Positions 1 through 8,326 of a stretch of DNA of 64,000 nt are shown piece by piece. Every line of letters starts with the position of its first letter. Position 1 is the first letter of the stretch. The position numbers and the translations under genes are program-made. Origin of the DNA: Luteimicrobium xylanilyticum (GTDB lineage Bacteria > Actinomycetota > Actinomycetes > Actinomycetales > Cellulomonadaceae); contig NZ_CP045529.1 of NCBI RefSeq assembly GCF_009429125.1, positions 2,666,001 to 2,730,000 of the forward strand, read 5' to 3'. The notes under the pieces were generated by a model. That model was not told the origin of the DNA. It made no database searches and was given only the letters and a program-made list of their open reading frames with translations.

Positions 1-319
1 GCCAGCCCGTGGCGTGCCCGAGCGCACGACGGACGGCGATCGCGACGGCTTCCGCGTCGAACCCGACGAGCGCGACGTCGTAGGGCGCGCTGTCGAGCGC
101 CGCCTGGACCGCTCGGGCCAGGTCGGTGACGCTCGCGTCCGTCGGTCGTCCGACGAGCGCCGCGTCGATGAGCTCGAGGGCGTCGTCGGGCTCGAGGAAG
201 AAGTCTCCGCTCACGGCGGCCGACGCGATGACCGTGTCCTGCCCGCCGCCCGCGCCCTCGCGGGTCTCGACGTCGACCGCCACCAGCTTGCCCCCGGGGA
301 CCTTGTACTCGCCGCGCAC
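1..319 (-). CDS. lipoate-protein ligase-like protein, partial (5' end only)
   Basis: Reading leftwards from a GTG at 319 the frame stays open to the window edge and gives 106 residues, starting VRGEYKVPGGKLVAVDVE and containing SGDFFLEPDDALELIDAAL. This N-terminus resembles the accessory (LplB-like) domain of the actinobacterial lipoate/biotin-protein ligase family, which attaches lipoate to E2 and GcvH proteins. The ligase domain itself would lie beyond base 1, so the activity is inferred from recollection of the family. A purine-rich GGAGC lies just upstream of the GTG. The rest of the gene is missing, so completeness and the exact family cannot be judged here. Confidence 0.6.
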   Translation of the reverse strand, partial: MRGEYKVPGGKLVAVDVETREGAGGGQDTVIASAAVSGDFFLEPDDALELIDAALVGRPTDASVTDLARAVQAALDSAPYDVALVGFDAEAVAIAVRRALGHATGW

Positions 320-425
320 GTCACGCTCCGCTCTCGTCGTCCTGCCTCGACACTCCTCAGTCGCCAACACCCGAGGTGGGCCGCCGATTCCGGGCGGAGC
401 CGTGGCGTGTGCCACCCTGGTCCGC

Positions 426-1106
426 ATGAAGAACCCGTTCGGCCGCCGCGAGGCCGCACCCGTCGAGCTTCCGCCCGTGCCCGACGACGTCACCGAGACC
501 TGGCGCGGCTCCACGAACGAGGTCGTCCTGCGCACCTCGCTCGGGGGCGTGCCCGACGACGACCGGGAGACCGCGGAGGCGCTCGGGACGCTCGTGCTCG
601 GCGTCGTCCGAGGTGTCCGGGAGGGCGAGTTCGGGCACTCGATGCCGCAGGGCGCCAGGGGTGCGTCGGTCCGCCTCGAGGTCGCGGTCTGCGAGGACGA
701 CTACGGCCCGTACACGCGGCACGAGGCCGAGGACCTGGTGGGGCGGCTCCAGGGCGTCGCGCCGCTCGCGGTCGTCGCGTACCCGCGCGGCGGCAGCGCC
801 CCGGTCTGGGACGACGGCGCGGGTCTGCTGCGCGTCGACCTCGCGACCGACGCCGGCGACGACGACGGATCGACGCGCGGCGAGCTCCGTGCGCTCGTGC
901 AGGCGACCCTCACGTCCGTGACGACCGACAAGGTCAAGGGCATCGTCCCCGAGACGGCCGGCGGGTCCTACCCGGTCCGGATCCACCTGACGGTTCGCGG
1001 GACGGCCGGCGACGGCTTCGGCGAACGGTCCGCGGCGCTCCTCGACGACATGGTGGCCCGCCTCGCCGGCACCCGCGTGCAGCTCGAGGTCACGCGCGAA
1101 CCCTGA
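426..1106 (+). CDS. hypothetical protein, 226 aa
   Basis: I do not recognise this protein. It starts MKNPFGRREAAPVELPPVP and has no membrane segment or signal peptide. The sequence is acidic with mixed alpha/beta character and is rich in Asp/Glu/Arg. The frame is open further upstream, but the ATG at 426 is preferred because a CACCCT -10-like box (413-418) ends 7 bases before it, the leaderless arrangement seen at many genes in this window. Codon use is typical of the neighbourhood (third positions nearly all G/C). It converges on cimA with a hairpin between the two stops. No function can be proposed. Confidence 0.7.
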   Translation: MKNPFGRREAAPVELPPVPDDVTETWRGSTNEVVLRTSLGGVPDDDRETAEALGTLVLGVVRGVREGEFGHSMPQGARGASVRLEVAVCEDDYGPYTRHEAEDLVGRLQGVAPLAVVAYPRGGSAPVWDDGAGLLRVDLATDAGDDDGSTRGELRALVQATLTSVTTDKVKGIVPETAGGSYPVRIHLTVRGTAGDGFGERSAALLDDMVARLAGTRVQLEVTREP

Positions 1107-1109
1107 GGT

Positions 1110-1126
1110 AGTCGGGCAGCCCGACT
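1110..1126. terminator. short hairpin between convergent stops
   Basis: AGTCGGG (1110-1116), loop CAG, CCCGACT (1120-1126): a perfect 7-bp stem in the 29 bases between the stop of the hypothetical gene and the stop of cimA. No T-run follows on either strand, so it is a possible bidirectional terminator by position only. Confidence 0.4.
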
Positions 1127-1135
1127 GCTTCGCGG

Positions 1136-2743
1136 TCAGCGGGGGGCGACGCCTGCGTGGATGAGGCCGTAGATCGTCGAGCTGGTCAGGGCCTCCCACG
1201 CGGCCTCGATGAGGTTCGGACCGACGCCGACCGTCGACCACGACGCGTTCCCGTCCGTCGTCTCGATCAGCACGCGCGTGATCGCGTCCGTGCCGTGCGA
1301 CTGGTCGAGGATGCGCACCTTGAAGTCGATGAGCTCGAATTCCTCGAGCTCGGGATACACGCGCACGAGCGCCTGCCGCAGGGCGTGGTCGAGCGCGTTG
1401 ACGGGCCCGTTGCCCTCGCCGGTGGAGACGATCCGCTCGGCACCGGTGTGGAGCTTGACGGTCGCCTCGGCGGTCGCGACGACGTCGTCGGCGTTCTCCG
1501 CCCCGCGGGCCTCGGGTCGTGTCTCGACGATCGTGCGCCAGCTCTCGATCCGGAAGTACGTGGGCAGCTGCCCGTCGATCTCCTCGCGCAGGAGCAGCTC
1601 GAACGACGCGTCCGCGGCGTCGTAGGTGTAGCCGCGCGCCTCGGAGTCCTTGACCCGGTTGGTCACGCGCGCCAGGACGTCGCCCTGCCCGGCGAGGTCG
1701 AAGCCGAGCTCACGGCCCTTGAGCTCGATCGAGGCCCGCCCGGCCATGTCGGAGATGAGCATCCGCATGTCGTTCCCGACGAGCGTCGGGTCGATGTGCT
1801 GGTAGAGGTCGGGGTCGACCTTGATGGCGCTCGCGTGCAGACCCGCCTTGTGGGCGAAGGCGCTGGCGCCCACGTACGGCTGACGACCGTAGGGCGTGAT
1901 GTTCGTGAGCTCGCTGACGGCGTGCGCGATCCGCGTGGCCTCCCGCAGCCCGCCGTCGGCGAGCAGCTCCCGTCCGAGCTTGAGCTCGAGGTTCGCGACG
2001 ATCGTGAGGAGGTCCGCGTTGCCGGTCCGCTCCCCGTAGCCGTTGATCGTCCCCTGGACGTGGGTGGCACCGGCCCCGACGGCGGCGAGCGAGTTCGCGA
2101 CGGCACAGCCCGAGTCGTTGTGGGCGTGGATGCCGAGGATCCCGTCGCCGGTGTGCTCCCGGAGCTCGGAGACGATCTCCGCGACCCAGTCCGGGATCAT
2201 CCCGCCGTTGGTGTCGCAGAGCGCGACGACCTCGGCGCCCGCCTCGAGAGCGGCGAGGACGGCGGAGCGCGTGTAGGCCGCGTCGAAGCGGTACCCGTCG
2301 AAGAAGTGCTCGGCGTCCAGGACGACGCGGCGTCCCTCGCGCACGAGGAACGCGACCGTGTCGGCGATCATGGCGAGGTTCTCCTCGCCCGTGGTGCGCA
2401 GGGCCCGCTCGGCGTGGCGGATGTCCGACTTCGCGACGAGAGCGACGACAGGGGCCCCCGAGTCGACGAGCGCCCGCACCTGGGGATCGTCGACGGCGCG
2501 CGTGCCGGCCTTGCGGGTCGCGCCGAACGCCGCGAGGACCGCGTTCTTGAGGTTCAGCTCCTTGGCGGCGCGCCGGAAGAACTCCGTGTCCTTCGGTACC
2601 GCGCCCGGCCAGCCGCCCTCGATGAAACCGACCCCCAGCTCGTCCAGCAGCGGCGCGATCGCGAGCTTGTCCGCGACGGAGAGGTTCATCCCCTCCTGCT
2701 GCGCACCGTCGCGCAGGGTCGTGTCGTAGACGTGGAAGGTCAT
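1136..2743 (-). CDS. cimA: citramalate synthase
   Basis: 535 residues, the usual length for actinobacterial CimA. It condenses pyruvate with acetyl-CoA to (R)-citramalate, the threonine-independent entry to 2-oxobutyrate and isoleucine. The HMG-CoA-lyase-like TIM barrel begins at residue 2 with the YDTTLRDGAQQEG signature. The metal-binding HAHND is near residue 205, followed by NGYGERTGNADL. The last ~150 residues match the LeuA-type allosteric dimerisation domain that carries end-product feedback in this family. The start is preceded by a purine-rich GAAGAGAG. Upstream lie a leader peptide and terminator (2957-3048), so expression is probably attenuated by branched-chain amino acid supply. 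2-isopropylmalate or homocitrate synthase are the alternatives, but the N-terminus and the EGGWPG motif favour CimA. Confidence 0.9.
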   Translation of the reverse strand: MTFHVYDTTLRDGAQQEGMNLSVADKLAIAPLLDELGVGFIEGGWPGAVPKDTEFFRRAAKELNLKNAVLAAFGATRKAGTRAVDDPQVRALVDSGAPVVALVAKSDIRHAERALRTTGEENLAMIADTVAFLVREGRRVVLDAEHFFDGYRFDAAYTRSAVLAALEAGAEVVALCDTNGGMIPDWVAEIVSELREHTGDGILGIHAHNDSGCAVANSLAAVGAGATHVQGTINGYGERTGNADLLTIVANLELKLGRELLADGGLREATRIAHAVSELTNITPYGRQPYVGASAFAHKAGLHASAIKVDPDLYQHIDPTLVGNDMRMLISDMAGRASIELKGRELGFDLAGQGDVLARVTNRVKDSEARGYTYDAADASFELLLREEIDGQLPTYFRIESWRTIVETRPEARGAENADDVVATAEATVKLHTGAERIVSTGEGNGPVNALDHALRQALVRVYPELEEFELIDFKVRILDQSHGTDAITRVLIETTDGNASWSTVGVGPNLIEAAWEALTSSTIYGLIHAGVAPR

Positions 2744-2956
2744 CGGGGGCTCTCTTCCTGCGGTCCCGGCGTCGTCCGGGGAGACGACGGCAGGCGTGGG
2801 GTCAGGTTGTTCGTCGCCGGGCCCCGCTCCGTGCGGAGCGGGGCACCGGCGAGCGTGGTCACGCGGTCGTCCGGTGCGGCAAGCCGCCTCGGACCGGCCC
2901 GGGGTGGGGGCCGTGCGCTCGTTCCGTCGCCGCCGGACGGTGGTGGGTCCGGCAAC

Positions 2957-2984
2957 AAAAAAACCCCCCGGGGTGCGGGAGGTT
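2957..2984 (-). terminator. attenuator terminator of the cimA leader
   Basis: In the transcript direction AACCTCCC pairs with GGGGGGTT (one G-T pair) around a 7-base loop, followed directly by further Ts (the A-run at 2957-2963 on the plus strand). It sits between the leader peptide and the cimA start, about 214 bases before the ATG, so it would stop transcription before the structural gene. Confidence 0.75.
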
Positions 2985-3014
2985 AGCGCGTTCGACGTGT
3001 GTGTCGAACGCGCT
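2985..3014 (-). promoter_or_regulatory. 12-bp hairpin overlapping the leader-peptide stop
   Basis: AGCGCGTTCGAC (2985-2996) and its exact complement (3003-3014) flank a 6-base loop. One arm overlaps the TAG of the leader peptide (3013-3015), and the hairpin is immediately followed by the terminator. A ribosome stalled or released at the leader would change whether this stem forms. This is the expected pause/anti-terminator position, although I could not fold the competing structure. Confidence 0.6.
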
Positions 3015-3048
3015 AGGTGAGAATGAGCTGCGCAACCAGGTGAGTCAC
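3013..3048 (-). CDS. cimA leader peptide, 11 aa
   Basis: GTG at 3048 opens an 11-codon frame reading MTHLVAQLILT (GTG read as Met) and ending at TAG. Five of the eleven residues are Leu, Val or Ile, including a Leu-Ile-Leu run next to the stop. No Shine-Dalgarno is visible. A CACCAT -10 box ends 7 bases before the GTG, so the peptide is probably translated from a leaderless transcript. The position ahead of a hairpin and U-tract terminator is that of a branched-chain amino acid attenuation leader. Too short for protein-level proof. Confidence 0.7.
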   Translation of the reverse strand: MTHLVAQLILT

Positions 3049-3055
3049 GAGGCCG

Positions 3056-3084
3056 ATGGTGCCACAGAGCCGGGGCTGTGTCAC
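3056..3084 (-). promoter_or_regulatory. cimA promoter
   Basis: On the minus strand GTGACA (3079-3084), a 17-base spacer, then CACCAT (3056-3061), 7 bases before the leader-peptide GTG. The -35 is identical, and the spacing the same, as in the promoter ahead of the ilvB leader. Confidence 0.6.
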
Positions 3085-3218
3085 CCCGCGTCCAGTCCGT
3101 GGACGTCGGCCGCGAGTACGGAAGGCCCCGCTGACCGGGCCTCGCACGGGGCGCGAAGCCGCCCGAACCGGGGCACGATGGGGACGTCCGGGCACCACGC
3201 CGACGGGAGGAGCACGAC

Positions 3219-3815
3219 GTGACCCAGCCTTACCCGCCTCAGCCGCAGCGACCGGGCGGAGGGGCGCAACCGACACCCTCGGGCGACCCGTCCTCCGACT
3301 TCACGACGGCGTCGCCCCAGGATCCCTATGACCCGAAGCTCACGCTCGAGGGCGGTCGCTACGTCGCGGGCGCCCTCGCGACCGCTCTCGTCGCCGCGCT
3401 CATCGGGCTGGTGGGCGTGGTCGTCATCGAGGGGATCTTCGACCAGGACATGGTGCCGCCGCCGGATCTGTTCAACACCGGCTCGCACACCGCGGCGTTC
3501 GCGATCGACGGCGCGATCTTCGCGATCCTCGCCGCGGCGGTGCTCGCCCTGCTCGTCGTCTCGACGCCCCGCCCCAAGCGCTTCTTCGGGTGGCTGATGG
3601 TCCTTGCCACGGCGCTCGTCACGGTGCTCCCGTTCGCCTGGACGAGCCACCTCGACCGGGCGGTGCTCGCCGCCGTCGTGAACCTCGTGATCGGCGTCGC
3701 GACGTGGTCCCTGCTCGCGGGCGTGGCCACCCGCACCATCCGCCCGGCGGCCCGGGCCGCCCGCCCCGCCGCAGGCGGCCCCGGCACCCCGCCGAGCTAC
3801 CCGCCGCGCGGCTGA
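3219..3815 (+). CDS. DUF6069-like integral membrane protein, 198 aa
   Basis: The GTG start at 3219 follows a GGGAGG ribosome site. The first ~45 residues are Pro/Gln-rich and presumably cytoplasmic. Four hydrophobic segments follow, near residues 48-70, 91-113, 123-138 and 148-168, then an Ala/Pro-rich tail. A four-helix protein with a Pro-rich N-terminus matches what I recall of the actinobacterial DUF6069 family, whose role is unknown. It is transcribed divergently from cimA. No catalytic motif is visible, and the function cannot be inferred from its neighbours. Confidence 0.65.
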   Translation: MTQPYPPQPQRPGGGAQPTPSGDPSSDFTTASPQDPYDPKLTLEGGRYVAGALATALVAALIGLVGVVVIEGIFDQDMVPPPDLFNTGSHTAAFAIDGAIFAILAAAVLALLVVSTPRPKRFFGWLMVLATALVTVLPFAWTSHLDRAVLAAVVNLVIGVATWSLLAGVATRTIRPAARAARPAAGGPGTPPSYPPRG

Positions 3816-3844
3816 GCCCGGGTCGCCACCCGGCGTGCTGATCC

Positions 3845-3905
3845 TTGACACGCCAGTAGTTACTACGTAACCATTGCCCCGTCGTCCGGGTAGTTATCCG
3901 GTAAC
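3845..3905 (+). promoter_or_regulatory. padR operon promoter with twin 13-bp operators
   Basis: TTGACA (3845-3850) is followed after 17 bases by TAACCA. Two 13-bp inverted repeats lie here: GTTACTACGTAAC (3859-3871) and GTTATCCGGTAAC (3893-3905), with centres 34 bp apart. The first overlaps the presumed -10 and the second lies 18 bases before the padR ATG. This is the expected arrangement for PadR autorepression. Confidence 0.65.
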
Positions 3906-3923
3906 CAAGATGGACGGGGAACC

Positions 3924-4553
3924 ATGTCGATCCGCCACGCCCTGCTCGCGCTGCTCGAGGAGCAGCCCATGCACGGCTACCAGCTCCGCCAGGAGTTCGA
4001 GACCCGCACGGGCGGCACGTGGCCGCTCAACATCGGCCAGGCGTACACGACGCTCCAACGGCTCCAGCGCGACGGGCTCGTCGAGCCGTTGCCGGCCGCC
4101 GACGGCGAGCCCGAACGGTTCCGGCTCACCGCGACCGGTCGTGAGCAGGCCGGCTCCTGGTGGTCCACTCCCGTCGAGCGTGGCGCGCCCGCGCGCGACG
4201 AGCTCGCGATCAAGCTCGCGCTCGCCGTGACGCTCCCGGGCGTGGACGTCGACGCCGTCGTCCGCACGCAACGGACCGAGACGATGCGCTCCCTCCAGGA
4301 CTACGCGCGTCTCAAGCGACGGATCCCCGCCGACGTCGCCGGCACCGACCTCGCCTGGTCGCTCGTCCTCGACTCGCTCGTCTTCCAGACGGAGGCGGAG
4401 ATGCGCTGGCTCGACCACGTCGAGGGCCGTGTCCTCGCGCAGCGGAGCGCCCCGAACCCGCCCGACGACGCCGCCAGCGCCGCCCCGGCCCCCTCACCCC
4501 CGGCCGCGGCAGCTCCCGCCGGTACCCCCCGCAGCAGGAAGGCCCGCCGATGA
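3924..4553 (+). CDS. PadR-family transcriptional repressor
   Basis: 209 residues. An N-terminal PadR winged helix (MSIRHALLALLEEQPMHGYQL at the start, then AYTTLQRLQRDGLVEP and the wing up to ~residue 72) is followed by a Vir-type C-terminal dimerisation region (~85-175). A Pro/Ala-rich tail, probably disordered, runs to the stop. PadR proteins repress neighbouring efflux genes and release DNA on binding a ligand. Here the gene is first in an operon with an ABC ATPase and an FtsX permease, and its stop overlaps the next start (ATGA). Two matching inverted repeats upstream suggest autoregulation of the whole operon. The inducer is unknown. Confidence 0.9.
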   Translation: MSIRHALLALLEEQPMHGYQLRQEFETRTGGTWPLNIGQAYTTLQRLQRDGLVEPLPAADGEPERFRLTATGREQAGSWWSTPVERGAPARDELAIKLALAVTLPGVDVDAVVRTQRTETMRSLQDYARLKRRIPADVAGTDLAWSLVLDSLVFQTEAEMRWLDHVEGRVLAQRSAPNPPDDAASAAPAPSPPAAAAPAGTPRSRKARR

Positions 4554-5368
4554 GCGCCCTGACCACCCGCCCGTCGTCGCCCGTCCCGTCGGGCGCCTCC
4601 CCCTCCAGGGCCGACGCGGCACCCGTGCTGCTGCGCCTCGACCGCGTCACCCGCGTCCACGGGACGGGCGCCGGCGAGGTCCGCGCGCTCGACGCCATCA
4701 GCCTCGACGTCGGCCCCGGGGAGCTCGTCGCCGTCATGGGACCGTCCGGCTCCGGCAAGTCCACGCTGCTCAACCTCGCCGGCTGCCTCGACACCGCGAC
4801 CGACGGCACGGTCGTCGTCGGGGGCGTCGACGTCGCGTCGCTCGACGCACGGGGCCGCGCCGCCCTGCGTCGGCGCCACGTCGGCTTCGTCTTCCAGGAC
4901 TTCAACCTCGTGCCCGCGCTCACGGCCGTCGAGAACGTCTCGCTCCCCCGCGAGCTCGATGGCGTGCCCGTGCGCAGCGCCCGCGCCGAGGCGACGGCGG
5001 CGCTCGCCGCCGTCGGGCTCGACGACCTCGCCGACCGGTTCCCCGACGACATGTCAGGCGGCCAGCGGCAGCGCGTCGCGATCGCCCGCGCCATCGTCGG
5101 CCCGCGCCGCCTCCTGCTCGCCGACGAGCCCACCGGTGCGCTCGACTCCGTGACCGGCGAGGCCGTCATGCGGGTCCTGCGTGAGCGCGTCGACGCCGGC
5201 GCGGCCGGACTGCTCGTCACGCACGACGCGCGGCACGCCGCCTGGGCGGATCGGACCGTCTTCCTCAAGGACGGCCGGCTCGTCGACTCGACCGGCCGAC
5301 GCGCCGAGCCCGCCGACCTGCTCGACCGGGACAGCGCGTCCGGCGACGAGTCAGGCGCGACCCGGTGA
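4550..5368 (+). CDS. ABC transporter ATP-binding protein (MacB/LolD type)
   Basis: 272 residues from the ATG that overlaps the padR stop. Walker A GPSGSGKST begins near residue 64. The Q-loop is in FQDFNLVP, the ABC signature reads MSGGQRQRV, Walker B is LLLADEPTGALDS, and the switch His is in VTHD. The ADEPTGALD box and the length are typical of ATPases that partner FtsX/MacB permeases in lipoprotein or peptide/antibiotic export. The N-terminal ~25 residues are a Ser/Pro/Ala-rich extension. The stop overlaps the GTG of the permease gene (GTGA), so the ATPase and permease are translationally coupled. Control is probably by the PadR protein encoded first in the operon. Confidence 0.93.
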   Translation: MSALTTRPSSPVPSGASPSRADAAPVLLRLDRVTRVHGTGAGEVRALDAISLDVGPGELVAVMGPSGSGKSTLLNLAGCLDTATDGTVVVGGVDVASLDARGRAALRRRHVGFVFQDFNLVPALTAVENVSLPRELDGVPVRSARAEATAALAAVGLDDLADRFPDDMSGGQRQRVAIARAIVGPRRLLLADEPTGALDSVTGEAVMRVLRERVDAGAAGLLVTHDARHAAWADRTVFLKDGRLVDSTGRRAEPADLLDRDSASGDESGATR

Positions 5369-8259
5369 GCGGCCCGAACCCGCCCGAGGGACGCCGTCGG
5401 CCGCGTCGGGGGCGGTGGCGCGTCGCACTGCGGTACGCCTCGCGCGACGCCCGCCGCCACAAGGGCCGCACCGCCCTCGTCGCGGTCATGGTCGCCCTCC
5501 CCGCCGGCCTCGGCGCAGCCACCTCGGTGCTCGTCTCGTCGACGTGGAGCGGACCGGCCTCCGAGGTCGATTCCCGGCTCGGGAGCGACGCGACCGTCCA
5601 GGCCGAGGTCAGCACCTCCTCGCCCGTCGAGGTGTTCCAGGATCCCAACGAGCACATGTTCGGCAGCGACGCGGCAGCCTCCTCGATCCCCGGAGACCTC
5701 TTCGTCGACGGTCGGAAGCCGACGGACCCGGACGACCAGTCGACCTACCCGCCCGTCGACCGCACCCGGTACGAGTCCGCGCTCGCGCGCGCCGTGCCCT
5801 CGGACGACCAGGTCGTCCCGGTAGCGACCCTGTTCGGTGTCCGAGTCGCGGCAGCAGACAACCCCGACCTGCGCACGTCTGTCCAGGCCCACCAGCTCGA
5901 CACGACGACGGCCGCCCGCACCGCCTACGACCTGCCGACCGCCCTCGGCCCGGGTGAGATCGCCCTGGCGCGGAGCGTGGCGAGCGATCTGCATGTCGGG
6001 GTCGGCGACCGCGTCACCGTCGCACTCCCGACCCCCGGCCACGGCTCCTACGAGGTCTACGACGGCAACGGGTCGTTCCGCACCTTGTCGCACCGCTCGA
6101 CGAAGCCGGCCGGCACCTTCACCGTCCGAGCGCTGCTCGGCCGGTCCGAGCCCGATGCCGCGGCCTTCGGGAGCGCAGGGCCCCTCGCGGTCCCGAGCCA
6201 GCTCGCACCATGGACGCCCGAGCCCGGTTCCGAGGACGGTGGCAACGCCACCGTCACGTGGCTCGTCGTCGGCGACGAGCCGGTCACCTGGGCAGACGTC
6301 CGCCGAGTCAACGCCCTCGGGGCGACGGCGTTCAGCCGCCAGGAGGCGCTGCGCCCGTCGCCCGAGGCAGAGGAGTTCGTCGCGGCGAAGTTCCCCGACA
6401 ACGAATCCTCGACGGTATCGACCGACGTCGTCGCCGTCGTCGCGGGGGCCGTCGCGCTCGGCCTGCTCCAGGCCATCCTCATGATCGGACCCGCCTTCCA
6501 CGTGGGTGCGCGGCGCGCGGCCCGCGACCTCGCCCTGCTCGCCGCCGCAGGCGCGGACGCACGAACGATCCGCCGGACCGTGCTCGCGGGCGGTCTCGTC
6601 ATCGGCGTAGTCGCGTCCCTCACGTCCGCGGTGATCGGGGCCGGTGCGGCGGGCGTCGCGCTGCGGCTGTGGACCTCCGCGCAGGTCGTGCTGCCATGGC
6701 CGTGGCTGGTGGCGTTCATCCTGGTCGGAACCTTGATCGCGGTCGCGGCGGCCTGGTTGCCGGCCCGGCGCGCCTCACGCCTCGACCCCGTCCTGGTGCT
6801 CGCTGGGCGACGCGCCGATCCTCCCCCGCGCCGGTGGCCCGCCGTCGCGGGTGGTGTGCTCGCCGTGCTCGGGACCGTCGTCGCCCTCGTGGGCGCCGTG
6901 ACCGGCCGACAGGTGCTGGTGCTCGTCGCCGGGATCGTCCTCGCGGAGATCGGACTCGTCCTCGCCGCCGGCTCGATCGTCGGTGGCCTCGCCCGCCTGG
7001 CCCGCCCGCTCGGCGGTACGACGCGGCTCGCCCTGCGGGACGCCGCCAGGCAGCGCGCCCGCACAGCCCCCGCCGTCGCAGCCGTCCTCGCCGCGTGCGC
7101 CGCAGCGACCGCCGGGCTCGTGTTCGCCGGGTCGCAGGCTCAGCACGACCGGCTCAGCTACGTCCCCGACGCCGCGACCGGCACGTTCCTCGTCGGCACC
7201 CTCGGGGACCCCGGCCACGGACTCACCCCCGCCGCGGTCGCAACGATCACCTCACTGGTCGACGACGCCGACCTCGTCACCGGCTCTCTGCGCCCCGTGA
7301 CGGCGGTCACCGGGGACGGGTCGAGCTCGACGGCCGTCTGGGTGCTGCCTCCGAAGGCCACGCGGGGCGACACCGTCGCCTACGCCTTCTCCGCGTCAGG
7401 CACCGTCGTCGACGACGGCACCTCCCTGGAGCTGCTACAGCTCCTCGGCGTCCCCGAACCGTCGAAGGCCGCCGCCGCGCTGCGGGCCAAGAAGGTCGTC
7501 GTCTCACCCACCGACCTCGGCGACGACGGCACCGCCACGCTCTCGATCGAAGATGCTGAGGCCGAAGGCGGTTCGCGCACCGTCACGGTTCCCGCCGCCG
7601 CGGTCGGCGACGGCATCGGGGTGCCCACGAACCTGCCCCTCATCCCGACCGACGTCGCCCAGGACCTCGGGCTGCGTACCCACACCTCCGCGCTCGTGGC
7701 CCCCGCCAGAGACGGTGCGTGGAGCACCGCAGTCCAGAACTCCCTCGACCATGCACTCGTGGCTGCCCTCCCCGCGCACGAGAACCAGGGCGGCGGGCTC
7801 CGCTACGCCGCCGCGTCCGCCTACGTGGAGCCCGGCCATGCCTCGTGGTCGGGGAGCCAAGGGCTCGCAGAGCTTCTCATCGTCGCGGGCGCGCTGATCG
7901 TCGCGCTCGCGGCGGCCTCGATCGCGACGGCGCTCGCCGGCACGGAGTCGTTGCCCGACCTCGCGACCCTCCAGGCGGTCGGCGTTCCGCCCAAAACCCG
8001 GCGGCGGTTCGCGGCCGCGCAGTCCGCGGTGATCACCGTGACCGGTGTCGTGCTGGGGGCGGGGACGGGCCTGGTCATCGGGGCCACGCTCGTGCTTTCG
8101 CAGCGCGAGCGGGGCGACGCCGTCGACCCGCGCTGGATGATCGACGTGCCGTGGCTGTGGGTCGCGGCGCTCGTCGTCGCGATCCCGCTGCTCGGGGCTG
8201 CGGCGGCGTGGCTGGTCACGCGCTCGCGCCTGCCGCTGGCCCGTCGTCTCGACGGGTGA
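5365..8259 (+). CDS. FtsX-like ABC transporter permease, 964 aa
   Basis: A long permease with two FtsX domains. One transmembrane helix lies near residues 37-60, followed by a large extracytoplasmic region. The first FtsX core occupies about 355-475 (VVAVVAGAVALGLLQAILM and two further helices). A linker follows with two helices near 495-545, then a second extracytoplasmic region, and the last FtsX core is at about 835-955. About ten membrane segments in all are expected for a single-chain (fused) MacB-like exporter permease. It pairs with the ATPase upstream. The substrate is unknown; antimicrobial peptide or lipid efflux is a plausible guess from the PadR context. A long imperfect hairpin follows the stop. 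Confidence 0.9.
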   Translation: MSGPNPPEGRRRPRRGRWRVALRYASRDARRHKGRTALVAVMVALPAGLGAATSVLVSSTWSGPASEVDSRLGSDATVQAEVSTSSPVEVFQDPNEHMFGSDAAASSIPGDLFVDGRKPTDPDDQSTYPPVDRTRYESALARAVPSDDQVVPVATLFGVRVAAADNPDLRTSVQAHQLDTTTAARTAYDLPTALGPGEIALARSVASDLHVGVGDRVTVALPTPGHGSYEVYDGNGSFRTLSHRSTKPAGTFTVRALLGRSEPDAAAFGSAGPLAVPSQLAPWTPEPGSEDGGNATVTWLVVGDEPVTWADVRRVNALGATAFSRQEALRPSPEAEEFVAAKFPDNESSTVSTDVVAVVAGAVALGLLQAILMIGPAFHVGARRAARDLALLAAAGADARTIRRTVLAGGLVIGVVASLTSAVIGAGAAGVALRLWTSAQVVLPWPWLVAFILVGTLIAVAAAWLPARRASRLDPVLVLAGRRADPPPRRWPAVAGGVLAVLGTVVALVGAVTGRQVLVLVAGIVLAEIGLVLAAGSIVGGLARLARPLGGTTRLALRDAARQRARTAPAVAAVLAACAAATAGLVFAGSQAQHDRLSYVPDAATGTFLVGTLGDPGHGLTPAAVATITSLVDDADLVTGSLRPVTAVTGDGSSSTAVWVLPPKATRGDTVAYAFSASGTVVDDGTSLELLQLLGVPEPSKAAAALRAKKVVVSPTDLGDDGTATLSIEDAEAEGGSRTVTVPAAAVGDGIGVPTNLPLIPTDVAQDLGLRTHTSALVAPARDGAWSTAVQNSLDHALVAALPAHENQGGGLRYAAASAYVEPGHASWSGSQGLAELLIVAGALIVALAAASIATALAGTESLPDLATLQAVGVPPKTRRRFAAAQSAVITVTGVVLGAGTGLVIGATLVLSQRERGDAVDPRWMIDVPWLWVAALVVAIPLLGAAAAWLVTRSRLPLARRLDG

Positions 8260-8260
8260 T

Positions 8261-8315
8261 CCCGAGAACGGCCGGCGCCCGCGACAGAGGTGGGCGGGGC
8301 GTCGGCCGTTCGGGG
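8261..8315. terminator. bidirectional hairpin between permease and ilvE
   Basis: CCCGAGAACGGCCGGCGCC at 8261 pairs with GGCGTCGGCCGTTCGGG ending at 8314, apart from a small bulge and one mismatch. The stem lies between two convergent stops. It has no clear T-tract, as is common in high-GC actinobacteria. Confidence 0.6.
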
Positions 8316-8326
8316 AGGAGGTCGGC

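Noticed and set aside
1157-2986. Long plus-strand open frame opposite cimA
   Set aside because: It is an antisense shadow typical of high-GC DNA. The translation is Val/Asp/Arg-rich with no motifs, while the minus strand encodes a complete CimA. The same applies to frames opposite ilvC, ilvB, ilvD, gatB, ligA, moeA and modB.
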